A DNA stretch of 64,000 nucleotides from Lasiosphaeris hirsuta (GCA_030549175.1 JAUKUA010000009.1:780402-844401); one strand, 5' to 3'; counted from the first letter of the stretch, positions 46,825-58,540 are shown. Made by a program: numbers and translations. Notes: generated from the sequence alone by a model not told the origin.

Positions 46825-49800
46825 ATGGGGAGCTTGAACCCAGCATTCCCAAGGCAGGGAACTCGGACGAGCTACCTCAGGCTCGCCGAGGACCAATGCG
46901 CCCGACTTGAGCTGCTGTATCCCGAAGATGCGGCAGCGAATGCAGTAGCTGAGTGAGCCCCCCCCCCTCTCAAAACAATACGACTATAGATTAGGGCACC
47001 TGCAACTAAGCCTACAACGGAAATAGCATTGTCTTGGTGGCAGGGCTCGGAGGCGACTACGTCCAGACATGGAAAGCAGACGATGGAACGCTCTGGCCGC
47101 GGGACCTCCTCCCGAAGAAAATCCCCAACGTCCGCGTGTTCTCATTCCAGTACAATACCACTATAAAAGGCACCACAAGCAAAGGGAAGATAGCCGACCA
47201 TGCCACTCAGTTGCTCAGCGCTTTACACATCGATCGCGAAACCGACAGCACGGCAGAAGCTAGGCCCATTATCTTCGTTGGCCATAGCTTGGGTGGGATA
47301 CTGATCAAGACGGCCATCGCTCGGGCCAACGAGAATCCAAAGTATCTTGGGCTACGGGATGCTACCCGAGGCGTTGTGCGTTTGTTGGCTCTTTATTCCC
47401 GGCATGAGCTGGCCCCAAAGTTCGACGCTCGCTAACGGGGACTTCTTTGGGGCAGATGTTCTTTGCCACTCCGCATCACGGCATGAGCAACTCATCTTGG
47501 CTTACCTTTGCCTCGGCCGTGCTGCAACTGAACACACCATTTGCAGGCGTCTTGCCAACGAAGAACATGCTCAACGACATCGCACTGAATACCGAGACTC
47601 TCCTGAACGTTACCGAACACTTCCGGTCTTTTCAGGACGAATTAGCGTTTGTGAACTTTGTCGAAGGGAACAGAATGGGGGGTTCTAGGAGGAAACATAG
47701 ACGCGTTGTAAGTCACGGTCTGCAGTGGTAACTAGTGAAGGATGCGCTAAATCGATGACCCATCCCCATCAGCTGGTAGACAAAAGCCATGGGTGGATGG
47801 ACGCGCCACTGAAGAAGGAGGTGATGATGGAAGGGGACCACCTTGGAATATGTAAGTTTGGAAAAAGCAGAGAAGACGCGGGCGCCTTTGCACTAGTGTC
47901 GAAAAACATGCAGTTCCTGATCAGTCAGTCACCCAAGGCTATTGGTAAGATGAAGTTTCACTCCTCCCGACTTCTACTCTCCGCCTTGGGTGGGAAAATG
48001 AAAACAAAACCATGCTGACACAAACTCCCCATACCCAGACCAAATGGATAAAGACGCCAGGAGGGCTCTCCATTCGCTGTGCCCAACGGGGTTCCACGGC
48101 TATTTCATGGCCAAGGAGCGCACCGAAGGGACATGTGAATGGATCAGCGGCCGGCCAGAGTTCCAAGACTGGCTCAGCGATGAAAACGACAAGCAAATGC
48201 TCTGGATCCAGGGCCCCCCGGCCAGCGGCAAAAGCTACCTCGCCAAACACATCATCACCGAGCTCGCCCCAGCAGCAAACAAAGAGGTATCACACTGCTT
48301 CCTGAGTGATTCGGTACCGGGGCGCGGTGACCTATCTGCGCTGTTGCGAGCTACGCTGCACCACGCCCTACGGCGCGAGCCAAAACTGCTAACTGAACTA
48401 ATCGTCCCTCCTTTTCTCGAGGCAACCGAGAACGAAAAGATTAAAGTTGTTCGCGACGATGACATCTGGACGGCGGAAATACTCGTCCCCATGTGGCCCG
48501 GCGCCGTGGCCAGGGTCTTATCCTTCCGGCCGCTGACCCTCGTCGTCGATGGATTCGACCAGATCAGCAAAGGCTGTCGGCAGGCGTTCCTTGATTGCAT
48601 CGCCGAGTGCAAGGCCAAAGCCGCCCCTGAGGACACAAAACGGCTGCGCTTGTTGCTGCTATCATCAGAGAGCCCAGAAACCGAGGACACCAGAGAGGAG
48701 ACACCGCTCGCGGGACAGGACGAGTTCAAAGTCTACCACATCGAGACTGAGGACACACTAGCGGACATGAAAAAAACTGTCATAGCGCAGTTAACGAGGA
48801 CAGCCAATGAGGAGATTCCCCGGATCAGCGAAACCGAAGGTGAATCTTTGGCACTGAAGAAAAACGTCTGCGAGGCTATCATGCAACATGCCGGTGGCTC
48901 CTACCTCTTGGCCGCCAAAGCAGCAGAAACCTTGAGTGAGACTCCCCTCAGGAGCAGCGTCGACGTCGAGGCAGCCCGAGAGCAGATCCAACAGCTACCG
49001 CGGGACGACATGGACTTCTACACACAGGTCTTGAACAAGATGGTTGGCAAGGGTGCAGATCTCGGCCTGATCAGACATGTCCTGCGCTGGGCAATCTTCC
49101 AACTGGAAGCGTTGAGAGAGGCCGAATTTTACGCGGCGGTTTCCATGGGCATGGCGGTGGATCGGCGGCAGAATCTCGGTCAACACGGCGGCACCTCCCT
49201 CACTGCACAGGGGCTGCAAATTTTGCTCCGGATCGAAGAGACTAAATCATTCGTGCACACGCACTGCCAGGATATCGTTGACCTCGGCGGAGGGGACCTG
49301 CAGCTCGCCCACTGGGCCGTGAGGAAATGCTTGACGTTAGACGGACTTAACCCCGAGCTGGCAATGTGTGCAGAAGAGCAGCCGTCCCACGCGGCTCTCG
49401 CCCGGATTTGCGTTGCCTATCTATCCCTGCCGCATTTCCAAGATGCCGGCAGTCCATCATCGCCAGATGGAGAAGACGGGCCCGGGCTCTGGGAGCCCAA
49501 AGTTCGCCGGCGGATCAGAGACTATCCCTTCATCCGGTACGCAGCGCTAAATTGGTTTAGACACCTCGAGCGGGCCACGCAGGGACCCGTAGATTGGCCG
49601 AGGGAAGATGACCGCCGCCGTGGCGCTATTACCTCCCACTATCTGGAGCCGGAGCCGGGGCTGATAGAGCTCCTGCGAGAGCCGTCAACCGGAAACGCCA
49701 AATTCTGGACTGAAGTGTGGTGGTTCCTCTCGGACAGAGCCAGCGTTGGCAGCGGACATTTTGCAGCCGCTTCGGTTATACAGAAATGCTTTCCTCACCT

Positions 49801-50500
49801 TACATGGCCTCCCGCGGAAACAGGGACTGCACAGTCATCCGCGGATGACCAATCATCATCATTGGAATGGGACGCGGCGACATCACAGGCTGCTAGCTCT
49901 GGACAAGTCAGTGACTCGGAGCATCTGCCTAGCGACCATCTGCCTTCACTTGCCTTGACAGATCCCCCAATTAAAATCGACGATACGGTGGTTGGGATCA
50001 AAGCAGCAACAGAAGAAAAAGACAAGAAGCAGGGTACAGCGCCTCAGCAAGTGGGGTCGGCTCAGGAAGAGGGCATCAAAGTGGAGATTGGGGGCGACAA
50101 CACACAACTTAGACCTGCAGGGGAAGAGTGGGTTTCTATCCCGGCTCGTTCCAAGCAAGCCGGGCTAGTGGAAACGACAGCGGACCAAGGGGAACCACCT
50201 GTTCCCGCTCCCACCCCCGCTCCTACGACTAGTCCCTCAAGGGATGGTACTGCATCTCATGGCTTGACCAAGGCCAAAGACAGCCTTCCCGCCTCCTCCG
50301 AGAAGCCGGGACAAGCCGCGACGGCTGCAAAGCCAAGTTCGATCAACAGAGCCGCCCCGCGTCACCAAGGCGAGGACGAGGGCAGCCTTGCAGACCATGA
50401 GGATGATGCCCCGGGGGCCAAGAAGAAGCGGAGGAGAATTGAGCGCATTTTTGCTAAAGTCAAGAGCCTAGGTACGCGCAAAGAAACTCTGCCAACTTGA
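46825..50500 (+). CDS. NLR-like protein: alpha/beta hydrolase (SERAC1-like) fused to NACHT
   Basis: Five exons (46825-46952, 47027-47375, 47456-47707, 47773-47944, 48039-50500) sum to 3363 nt, 1120 aa. Residues about 40-300 form a SERAC1-like hydrolase: IVLVAGLGGDYVQTW, nucleophile in FVGHSLGGILIK, FFATPHHG, and the late GDHLGICKFGKS. A NACHT NTPase follows with P-loop GPPASGKSYLAK (about 358-369) and Walker B LTLVVDGFDQ (about 466). The last 230 residues are low-complexity and end in a basic segment (KKKRRRIERIF); no WD40, TPR or ankyrin repeats are seen. Fungal proteins of this design are viewed as NLR-like receptors in non-self recognition. An alternative last intron (donor after AAGAGCCTAG at 50463-50472, with a CTAAC branch point) would end the protein at 50549. 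One exon edge near 47675-47707 reads oddly. Confidence 0.82.
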
Positions 50501-50735
50501 CAACTGCTACGGAGAAAAGCCGCTAACCGATGCTACAGTGAAGCGCTGAGGTGGATGAGACCAAGGCCATTTGTATGGCAAACTCTGAAAACGCGAAATA
50601 TGACATGACAATCTTGTATTATTTTTCTGTTCTCTTTATTACCATGAACAGGGGACTTTCATATGCGTTAGTTAGGAAATCGTCTCATTGGTCTCACTCG
50701 TGCAGCCACCACTACCTACATATCCAGGCTCTGTG

Positions 50736-51968
50736 TCAGCCCCGACCCCCAAAGACCCGCCTCCAAAATGATACGCGAGCCTTCGTGGCCCTCTCTTTCC
50801 CATCTGCCCTGGCCCCGCCTCCCTGGACTGATTCCGTGTCGGGCAGTGCTGATACCTCCTCTGCAGCGTCTAGCTGCGTTGCTTGAAGATGAAGAACACC
50901 ATGGTTTTTGGGGCGGTCTGGGGCGGCCGGCACGTCGATTTTAGCCTTGGTGTGCTTAATACCCGCCGCCGCCGCAATGTGCGAGCAGAGTATGTCAAAG
51001 TCATTCGTATCGAAGAATTGGCACATGGTGAGATGGTCGGCCTCGACCGGCACCAACTTCTCGTACGACAAACCAACCTGGGCATCCGTCGGCGAGACAA
51101 TCGGCGCATCCGTGCCCTGGAAGTTTTGCCTCTCGTAGAAGGTGGAGACGTCGTAGTGGTCCGTGAGCTGGCGGAAGGTTTCATTCATCGCCGAAAGCTC
51201 GTCCGAGTTGCGGAGGAGAACATCCACCAGACCGGCGCGCTCGCCCTTGATGTGGCCGTAGAGTTCAGCGATGTGTCTCCAGTTGTCTCTGTTGGTGCCT
51301 TGGTTCGGTGTCCCAAAGAATGCCTGTTGAGCGATCACGGCAACACGTCAGCTATCACTCGAATCAAGTGGCATTCAGGTGGCAGGCTTTACCACCAGCG
51401 TGGTGTTGATGTGGATAGCTGCATCCTTGTAGGTTGAATCAAACTCTGCAATGCACAGGGCCTATGGTCGGCGATAATGCCACGTCTTAGGTTAGCTATC
51501 GTGTCACGCTCAGTCGCCGGCGGCCCCAGAAGGCCCAAGTTGTGAAACTGACCTGCTTGACAATCAGACCGCCTAGGCAGTGGGCGATGAAAACGATGGG
51601 AGTTGGGGAGGCCAGTCCGTCACGTTGTAGTTCGAGCCTGGAGAGCAGAGACCGGGCGTTGTCGCGGATGCCCGCGATCGACGTGTTGCCATACATGTCG
51701 GCGTTGTACCCGAAGGAGAACACTCTTGCTTGTGGAAACTGCACGGGGAGCCATTCCTTCGGCCAGAATATTCTAGGCTCCGCATGTGTCCATGTATCGA
51801 TGGGGCCGCCGTTGAGCCCGTGGACGAGTACTATGCTAAATCATGTGCGAGCCAAGGATTAGAAACTACAAATGTTCATGGGAAAGGCGAGATTGGGTGG
51901 ACGGACTCGATATTTGGAGAGCCTTCCTCAGGGATTTTCAGCTCTTGTAACACCACCCTTCTGGCCAT
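50736..51968 (-). CDS. SERAC1-like alpha/beta hydrolase with Cys in place of the nucleophile Ser
   Basis: Four exons (51907-51968, 51553-51835, 51393-51461, 50736-51323) sum to 1002 nt, 333 aa. The start ATG precedes ARRVVLQELKIPEEG, and splicing gives NIDIVLVHGLNGGPIDTW. The nucleophile elbow reads FIAHCLGGLIVK: the codon is TGC, so Cys replaces the Ser found in the two neighbouring homologues (GHSLGG, VHSLGG). FFGTPNQG and the His-bearing ADHLTMCQF are kept. The basic C-terminus (KARVSFWRRVF) resembles the end of the NACHT neighbour. Either this is a Cys-hydrolase or acyltransferase-like variant, or it has lost catalysis and acts as a binding partner. Convergent with the NACHT gene and divergent from the next hydrolase. 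Confidence 0.82.
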
Positions 51969-52637
51969 TACTTCCGATCGGGCGTCCTTTGAGAGACAGG
52001 GAGGGAGAGGGAGAGGGAAACGGGATTTTGAGGGGGGACTGGGGGAGTTTGGGAGGGATGAGAAGCAGCCGGAATGTGGGTAATGTGGGTGGGAAGAAAG
52101 GCTAGAGATCTGATGAGCGTGGAAAGGGGCGGGGATGCAGAACAGCGTAATCGGCAGGCTTTTGGACTTGGGCTTTTCGGGCCGGTTGTTGCGGCCTGAT
52201 GGCAGGCACCCCGCTCTGCTACAAACGTGAGGGCAAGGCGCGTCGATGTCTGTTGCCACATTTCCTTGATTGGCTAAGTAGGCAGCAACTTGCTCATCAC
52301 AACCCAAATGCTGCTGCTCCCTTGAGAGTTGCATGGAACCCCACCATGTGTTGGTAGCAAATCATTGTACTGGACCACGCCAGAGGAGGTTGAAAACTTG
52401 GGGGCCCAATGTCTGCCTGAGTATTAGGTGCTCCAATGGAAGTTTTACTTCGTGTCGATCAAAACTGCCTGCAGAGACCCAAAATCAAGACAGATTACTC
52501 ACCCAAATGGGGGCCCCTTGACATATGAAGCTGGAATCGCCGTCGAGCCGTCGATTCTCGCGCACTAACATCTGCATGTTTCCACACCCGATCCAAACTC
52601 CCTGTCTGTCGTATGCATCGCATCCCTTGAATTCACA
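51969..52637. other. Divergent promoter region between two hydrolase genes
   Basis: About 670 bp between divergent starts, purine-rich on the plus strand at 51985-52060. No gene supported. Confidence 0.55.
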
Positions 52638-53940
52638 ATGGAGCTTGGAAGAGTTGGTAGCGACTTTGCAAAAAATGGCAAGACAGGCCTCTATCTTGTG
52701 CGGGATCCCATCTCGGACAAGTCACCGGGCACCCGTATGATGGAGTGAGTCTCCACCTCCCCTCAATCCACTCATCACCAAAGTGACTTTACTATCTGGG
52801 ACTACTAAGCGCTGATGCGAGCAAACATTGGGCAAAAACTAGCATCGTCTTCGTCCACGGGCTCAACGGACACTGCATCAACTCGTGGAAGGACAAGGGA
52901 GCATATTGGCCACAAGATCTGCTCCCCGCCAAGCTTCCTCAGGCCCGAATCATGACATTTCAGTACGACGCAAAGGTCATAGGCAACATGTCCACAGGCG
53001 GAGTGGAAGACACCGCGAAACAGCTTCTCAATAGCCTCGAACAGGCGCGCGTAAGGAGGCCCATTCCCCAGTTCCATTGTTCGTGCATCGAGAGACTTAC
53101 CTCGCCCCACAGATCAAACAAGACGCAAACCCCATTGTATTTGTTGTCCATAGCCTTGGCGGTATTGTGATCAAGCAGGTCAGTCTGTGAATCTGGCCTA
53201 GTCCATGGTGGTGCACGCGGTTGTGAGCATCCAGTCGCTGATATAGTTCCTTGAAGATGCTCACGACAGCAAACAATAGCAGCTCTGGTACACAGGGCGC
53301 CATCGGGAAGTGTACGAAGGGAATAGTAGGTCCCATGTCTCTCAAGCACCCCAAGTGAGCGTTCTCAACCAGCCACACCTAACCAACTCCATAGGTCTTT
53401 TTCGGGACGCCTCACAGGGGTTCAGAAAGCGCTTCCTGGGCAACAATAATCAACAAGATCAGCTCCGCAGTGCTCTACCGGGTAGATTCTAGGCTGGTTG
53501 CGACACTGCAGTCAGACTCGAAGGATTTGTTAGCTATATCTGAAGCGTTCCGAGACCTTGCCAAAGATTACGCCATCGTCACCTTCTACGAGCAGCATAT
53601 CCACCCCGTCACCGGGGATTTGGTAAGATTACCGATGATCCTTGTCTCGATAGCTGTATATCTATGTTTCTAACTCCGTTTGCTCGGTGAAATGCAGATT
53701 GTAGAAAAGTCATCTGCCATTATGGGCGTCCTGCATGAAGACGTCCTTATGCTGAGCGGCAACCACTCTTCCATGTGCAAGTTCACGCCCGGTGACCCAC
53801 GCTTCAACACCGTTTGGTGGTCTATCAGGAAAGCAACGGAGGGTCCGCCTGCAATTCGTCGAGAGGGGCGTCGCACGCTTCGTCTGAAGGAGCGCAAGGG
53901 AGAGAATGCCGAGATTGGGGGGACGGCGACCGAGGTTTAG
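52638..53940 (+). CDS. SERAC1-like alpha/beta hydrolase
   Basis: Six exons (52638-52744, 52843-53050, 53113-53178, 53283-53354, 53395-53622, 53698-53940) sum to 924 nt, 307 aa. Features: DIVFVHGLNGHCINSW, nucleophile in FVVHSLGGIVIK, FFGTPHRGSESASW, a helical stretch (SKDLLAISEAFRDLAKDY), and the His-bearing SGNHSSMCKF. It is the same fold and exon plan as the minus-strand neighbour. It lacks a NACHT domain. SERAC1-like proteins are lipid-related serine esterases; in fungi the same domain is found as the N-terminal part of NLR-like proteins. The fourth exon is the least certain, since the acceptor could also be three bases earlier. Confidence 0.75.
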
Positions 53941-54426
53941 TTTGCATGAGGTGGAGATTGCTCAGGCGGAGATATATGGCATGGGAAATGTAGAAAGGAA
54001 ATAATGGTTGTGAATTTTGACATCCACGTAGCATCAATGTTGACGAGAAAGATGTTGTGTTCAAGACAACCATGGAGTGAGCTATAGGGAGAAGAAGTCA
54101 AGAAGAACCACTTGCCCAGTCCCAAGCTAACTCGCAAAGTCCACAACAAGGAAGTCATTGGGGGGGAGTCGTGGTTCTGTGCCGGGACACGTGACACCCT
54201 TTTCGGTGACCACCCGGAGCCATTACTGCAAATCCACGGTGCTAGATCTCGCGGTCGAATTTTCGGGATGAAAAAGAATCAGATTGCCAGCCTTGCTATA
54301 TTATCCGGGAGATTACATACTACCTAATCTACTCGGGGGAACGCCATCAACGTGAAACCCTGTCTGTTCTCACCGCTTTGTCCTCCCTTCCCTTCCCAAG
54401 ACTGCTCAGCACTTTGCCAGCCCACC
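53941..54426. other. Convergent intergenic region
   Basis: Between the hydrolase and ankyrin gene 3' ends. No feature seen. Confidence 0.55.
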
Positions 54427-55815
54427 CTACTGCAGCTCACGGAGCAAAAGTTCGACAACAGCGGCGTGGCCGCCAGCCAGAGCCGTGCTCAGTGGTGTCT
54501 CGCCCTCCGATGTCTCAACTTGAACATTGGCCTTAGCTTTGAGAAGTGTATTGACTAGCTCGGTGTTGCCAGTATTTGAGGCCGCGAACAAGGCCGTCAA
54601 ACTGCCCTTGCTCTTCGTGCTCTCTTTGTCCACGCTGGCACCATTGCTAAGGAGTAGCCTGACCACCCCGGTGTGCCCGGCGTTGGTGGCTTGGTACAGG
54701 GCCGTGAACCCATCGGCATCAAGCTCGTCTATGTCGTCCTTGTCGGTATTCAGGAGCAGGTTGACAACGTACAAATGACCACCAGTTGATGCCTGGCCGA
54801 TGGCGTTCCAGCCATCGTTCAACTCCCTCTTCCACTCAATCTCATTAGTGTCAAGCAGCAGTGCTGCCACCTCCGCAGAATCGTTGCTCAAGGCCGCCCT
54901 CAGCGGTGACCACCCGTTGCCGTTCTTGCAGTTGAAGTCAATGAGGTTCCCGAGGCGTTTAAGATGCTCGACCACCTCCGTATGACCGTTCAGCGCGGCA
55001 AGATATAGAGGTGAGCACCCCTCTGTGTCTCGTTCGTTCAGGTACTCCCTGAACTTCGAGATGGGTTCCGCGGCACCAATCTTGGTCGCGGTCTCGAGGG
55101 CGTCATCAATTTTCTTTTGAGCCCCCGTGAGAGCGGTTTTGGTTTCCGAAAAAGTTTTGACGTCGTTGGTAAACTTGTCATAGACCTTCTCCGCCTCGAG
55201 TTTTTTGATCTCGTCAGCATCAAGGATGGCTGCAATTTTCTTTGTATCAACGGTCTTCTTCTCTGGAGCCTCTTTGATCGAGTCCTCGATTTCTTTCACA
55301 GCTTGCTCATCCGGCGAGGGATAATTGCTGGCATTATCGACAGCCATTTGAGTAGCCATTCTGTTCGCCTCAACATTTTTTTTCAATAAAGCTTGCCCAT
55401 CCGGGGAGGGATAATTGCTGGCATCATTGACAGCTTTTTCAGCTGCTAAGGCAGCGTCACGTGCGGTGATGACAGCACCATTGGCAGCAGTACCGGCCTT
55501 TCCAGCATCGGTGGCAGCCTCCTTAGTTTTCGTGGCGTTGTCTTTTGTGAGACTATTCTGCAATTTGTTCGAGGCTGTCTGGGCACCCTTGGCCGCAGTC
55601 TCGGCTTTCTCAACAGCAGCGACGGCTCTGTCAGTGGCCGTTTTAGCTTTTCGAATCAGATGGGTGATGTTGACGTATTGATTGAAGAACATGAGCTCGG
55701 TGGTGACCTCAAGGTTTTGCATCTTGTTCCTGATGAGGAGGTCGACCAAAGAAACGAAGCCACCACCTGCGGCGGCCCGCAGGGCCTTGGCAACGTTGTA
55801 TTTCTCATCAGGCAT
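54427..55815 (-). CDS. Ankyrin-repeat protein with an alanine-rich helical N-terminus
   Basis: A single exon of 462 aa from the ATG before PDEKYNVAKAL; the frame is open further upstream but that part looks like leader. Residues about 50-130 are an alanine/lysine/threonine-rich helix (AVAAVEKAETAAKGAQTASN), like a coiled coil. A short motif, ASNYPSPDGQA, recurs about 30 residues later as ASNYPSPDEQA, an internal duplication. The C-terminal half has about five to six ankyrin repeats (SPLYLAALNGHTEVVEHL, TALYQATNAGHTGVVRLL, TPLSTALAGGHAAVVELL), and the repeats run to the very end. Ankyrin proteins are common in fungal non-self recognition regions as NLR sensors. This one has no NTPase. Function unknown. 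Confidence 0.75.
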   Translation of the reverse strand: MPDEKYNVAKALRAAAGGGFVSLVDLLIRNKMQNLEVTTELMFFNQYVNITHLIRKAKTATDRAVAAVEKAETAAKGAQTASNKLQNSLTKDNATKTKEAATDAGKAGTAANGAVITARDAALAAEKAVNDASNYPSPDGQALLKKNVEANRMATQMAVDNASNYPSPDEQAVKEIEDSIKEAPEKKTVDTKKIAAILDADEIKKLEAEKVYDKFTNDVKTFSETKTALTGAQKKIDDALETATKIGAAEPISKFREYLNERDTEGCSPLYLAALNGHTEVVEHLKRLGNLIDFNCKNGNGWSPLRAALSNDSAEVAALLLDTNEIEWKRELNDGWNAIGQASTGGHLYVVNLLLNTDKDDIDELDADGFTALYQATNAGHTGVVRLLLSNGASVDKESTKSKGSLTALFAASNTGNTELVNTLLKAKANVQVETSEGETPLSTALAGGHAAVVELLLRELQ

Positions 55816-57345
55816 TTCCAAAGGAGGCAGGAAAGAGGCCGAGTGAAATGGTGTTAAACAATAGAACAAAGTCGATAGGACACCTGGATTGACACCCACG
55901 ACCTGTAGCTAACGAAAGCGGGTTTGTGCAGGTCTAAATGGGACTGAGGTCCGGGGTCATGGTACCCATCTTCGGGGGGTCGGTGGGCAATCTTGGGCAA
56001 CTACTTGGTACCTTTGTCGTGGGGAATTTTGGGATCCTTGCCCTGGAAGCTAGTACCAGGCAATAACGGCCGGGATGGCCGAAAGGAGCCAAGGGTCCAA
56101 GAAAGACCCTCTCACCCAGTGACTGCTGTCAGCCTCACACAGCGGTCTCCTTCGTAAATATGAAACCGGTTATCGCGCTTCACCCTCGTGCCCCGGTTAC
56201 TGTTGCAGGCAACTCTGCAGGCCTGCATTTCGTCGTGCCTTTCCAACAACCAACCACATTGGGTCTCCGGCTTCAACACACCTTCTCTTTGTCTTTTACG
56301 ACCCCCGTGTCCTAATCAGCCAGTTGCACCCTTCGTTGGGTATTGCCTCAGGAAACTTTGCTGCCCGAAGGATGCCGGGAGATATCGACTTCCTCTGCGG
56401 CATCATCCCCTCGTCAAGCCAACCAAGAGCGAGGCGCGGTTGCTCATCGCCAAATCCCAAATCACCGAGTCATTAGCGTGAACCGATCGCGCGCCATCCC
56501 TCAAGGTAGACTGAATGGGGTATTCCGCCCACGTTGAGCCCTCTCTCACGACTGCTTGCTTACAAGACCCAAGACATTTCTGCATCTGGAAACCTGTGCA
56601 GAACCCAGCGGCGCGCACTGGCCAATGAGTCTGTCCTCTGCGCGATATGGGGCCTTGGGAGTCCAAACGGGAGAGAAACAGAGTCTGATAGGCTCCCGGC
56701 TTGCGAATGGTGTTGGTGGAAACTATCAGTGAGGTCTTGACATTTTGACGTGGCACTCCTCCTTCGCGTTGCGACAGACTGAGGCTCCAATGGCTAACGG
56801 TGACTGGCAGAAACTCGCAGCTCGTGAGTGGTTCGGTAAATTCTGCGGGGGTTCTGGCAGACTTGCCCAACCCAGGCGCCGAGGAAGACGAGAACAAAAA
56901 AAATCCCTCAATAGACACTCGGAAGTGTGATTCGATGTGATAACATCGAATAAGATCGCGGCATCTTTTGCGGGCAGTCACAGGCCAACACTGGACGCGC
57001 AGCGACTGGTCAGTTTGCCTCGGAAACCCCGCGGGTTGGTCTTACGAACAAATTACCAGACACCAACAGTGGACTTTGGCGGCATGGGCGGCGGCATGTG
57101 CGGCGCAATCTGTATCTTGTCATCTGGACCCTGTGCTGGACCTTGTGCTGGGTGACATTTCAGGACTAAAACATGTCCCTTGTAGTCCACTCGATCAGCC
57201 ACCTCGAAACCCGCAGAAGCGGTAGCAGGCAACAAAAATCCGCTGAGTCCCTTCAATCGACCAGGTCGCGCAAGGTGAGAAAAGCGACGGGAGTAGAGGA
57301 AGGGAAATGCTGACGCTTTCGCGGCCTCTTACAGGTCCCAGAAAC
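55816..57345. other. Intergenic
   Basis: About 1.5 kb with only short, featureless frames on both strands. A probable 5'-UTR intron of the next gene ends at about 57334 (TCTTACAG). Confidence 0.5.
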
Positions 57346-57744
57346 ATGGCTACCAAGACCATCACAGCCAAGTTCCCTTACCCGGACGCCAAGCCACCCG
57401 TGTACAAGTCCAAGACAGTTAAGATCGAGGCCGGTCTGCACACGGAACAACTAAGCAATGCCTACAAGACAACGAGAGACGTGGCCGTGGAACTTCGGAC
57501 TGAGCTTGAGCCGTTCCTGAAGAAGGCCCGCGAGAGGGTCTGTGAGCTCGTTCGCGAAACCAACGCGCTCAAGAAGGACCTGAGAGAGGTCAAAGAGGAC
57601 CTCCGGATTGCGAGGGAGGAGCTGAGGATAACCAAGGAAGCGCTCATCGACGCGAACTCCAAGAACCTCCATCCGGCGTTGCTGCTGCTCCAAGAGGATC
57701 CGTTGGAGTGGTGCAAGGCCGAGGTGGACACTACGCCCTACTGA
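57346..57744 (+). CDS. Small coiled-coil hypothetical protein
   Basis: 132 aa from the ATG before ATKTITAKFPYPDAK; a 13-residue longer version from 57307 is possible, but a splice acceptor lies between the two. The first 45 residues are extended and lysine-rich. The rest is one long charged helix with heptad-like spacing (LRTELEPFLKKARERVCELV, LREVKEDLRIAREELRITK). No family recognised. It is the last gene I can support before the telomere-side repeats. Confidence 0.5.
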   Translation: MATKTITAKFPYPDAKPPVYKSKTVKIEAGLHTEQLSNAYKTTRDVAVELRTELEPFLKKARERVCELVRETNALKKDLREVKEDLRIAREELRITKEALIDANSKNLHPALLLLQEDPLEWCKAEVDTTPY

Positions 57745-58228
57745 AGGCAGAATGATTTTCAGATGTTCTATTGTCTTGTTCTTCTTGGAAATACAGAATG
57801 GAATATATATCGTTTCTGACGACGAATAATGTCTTGACGGGGGCGTGATGTGTTGGAGGTGGTGCCACACCTCGAGGGTGCAGGGTGCACACGCCACCTC
57901 GCCGAGCTAGTGCCTTTTGGGCCACACCCAGATAGCTGTTGCAGGCCAGGAAATCCTGGCCCGCAACACCACCAATCCATCACCACTTTCCATTGCTCTG
58001 TCTTACTTACAGGTTATGAGCCCTCCTGTACGCGCAACTCAACTATTCACAAATCCGATAATACCACTGCAATGACCTATTATACGCGATTCAGAGGATA
58101 TCTTCTTCTTCCGAATTGAAGGTGGTTATGTAAAATCGCATTTTCCACATTTTCACATTATCTAACACCTTGTTCCGCGATTGAGCTTTTCCTTGGCCAA
58201 TCTGCATCTTCTTTTCTTACTGTGTAAT
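57745..58228. other. Intergenic
   Basis: Transition from gene-bearing to repeat-rich, AT-rich sequence. No gene seen. Confidence 0.5.
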
Positions 58229-58380
58229 TGTCAGATGGAACAGGGTGGAAGATGGTAGAATTGAGGCGTTAGCAATGCCACGATAGTGGCAACAACAGTC
58301 AACCTTGAGCAAGGTAAATAGAGTAGCTGTGTAGCTAGCCAAGCCACCACAAAGACTATCTTGAACTACTATAAGTAGCA

Positions 58381-58405
58381 CCTCTCTGGCCTACGGCCAG
58401 AGAGG
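58381..58405. repeat. Perfect 11-bp hairpin in LTR-like unit 1
   Basis: CCTCTCTGGCC and its exact reverse complement are separated by TAC. The matching hairpin in unit 2 (58541-58565, one mismatch) has the loop GTA, the reverse complement of TAC. Confidence 0.85.
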
Positions 58406-58540
58406 GGCGGAACAAGCAATACTGTCAGATGGAAGGTGCTGGAAACAACTGGAAGATGCTAGACAAAAGATTGGTAATATTAGCCACTATAGTCGTCAGT
58501 GATGCCACTACAGTGGCAACAGCATACAACTATATTAACA

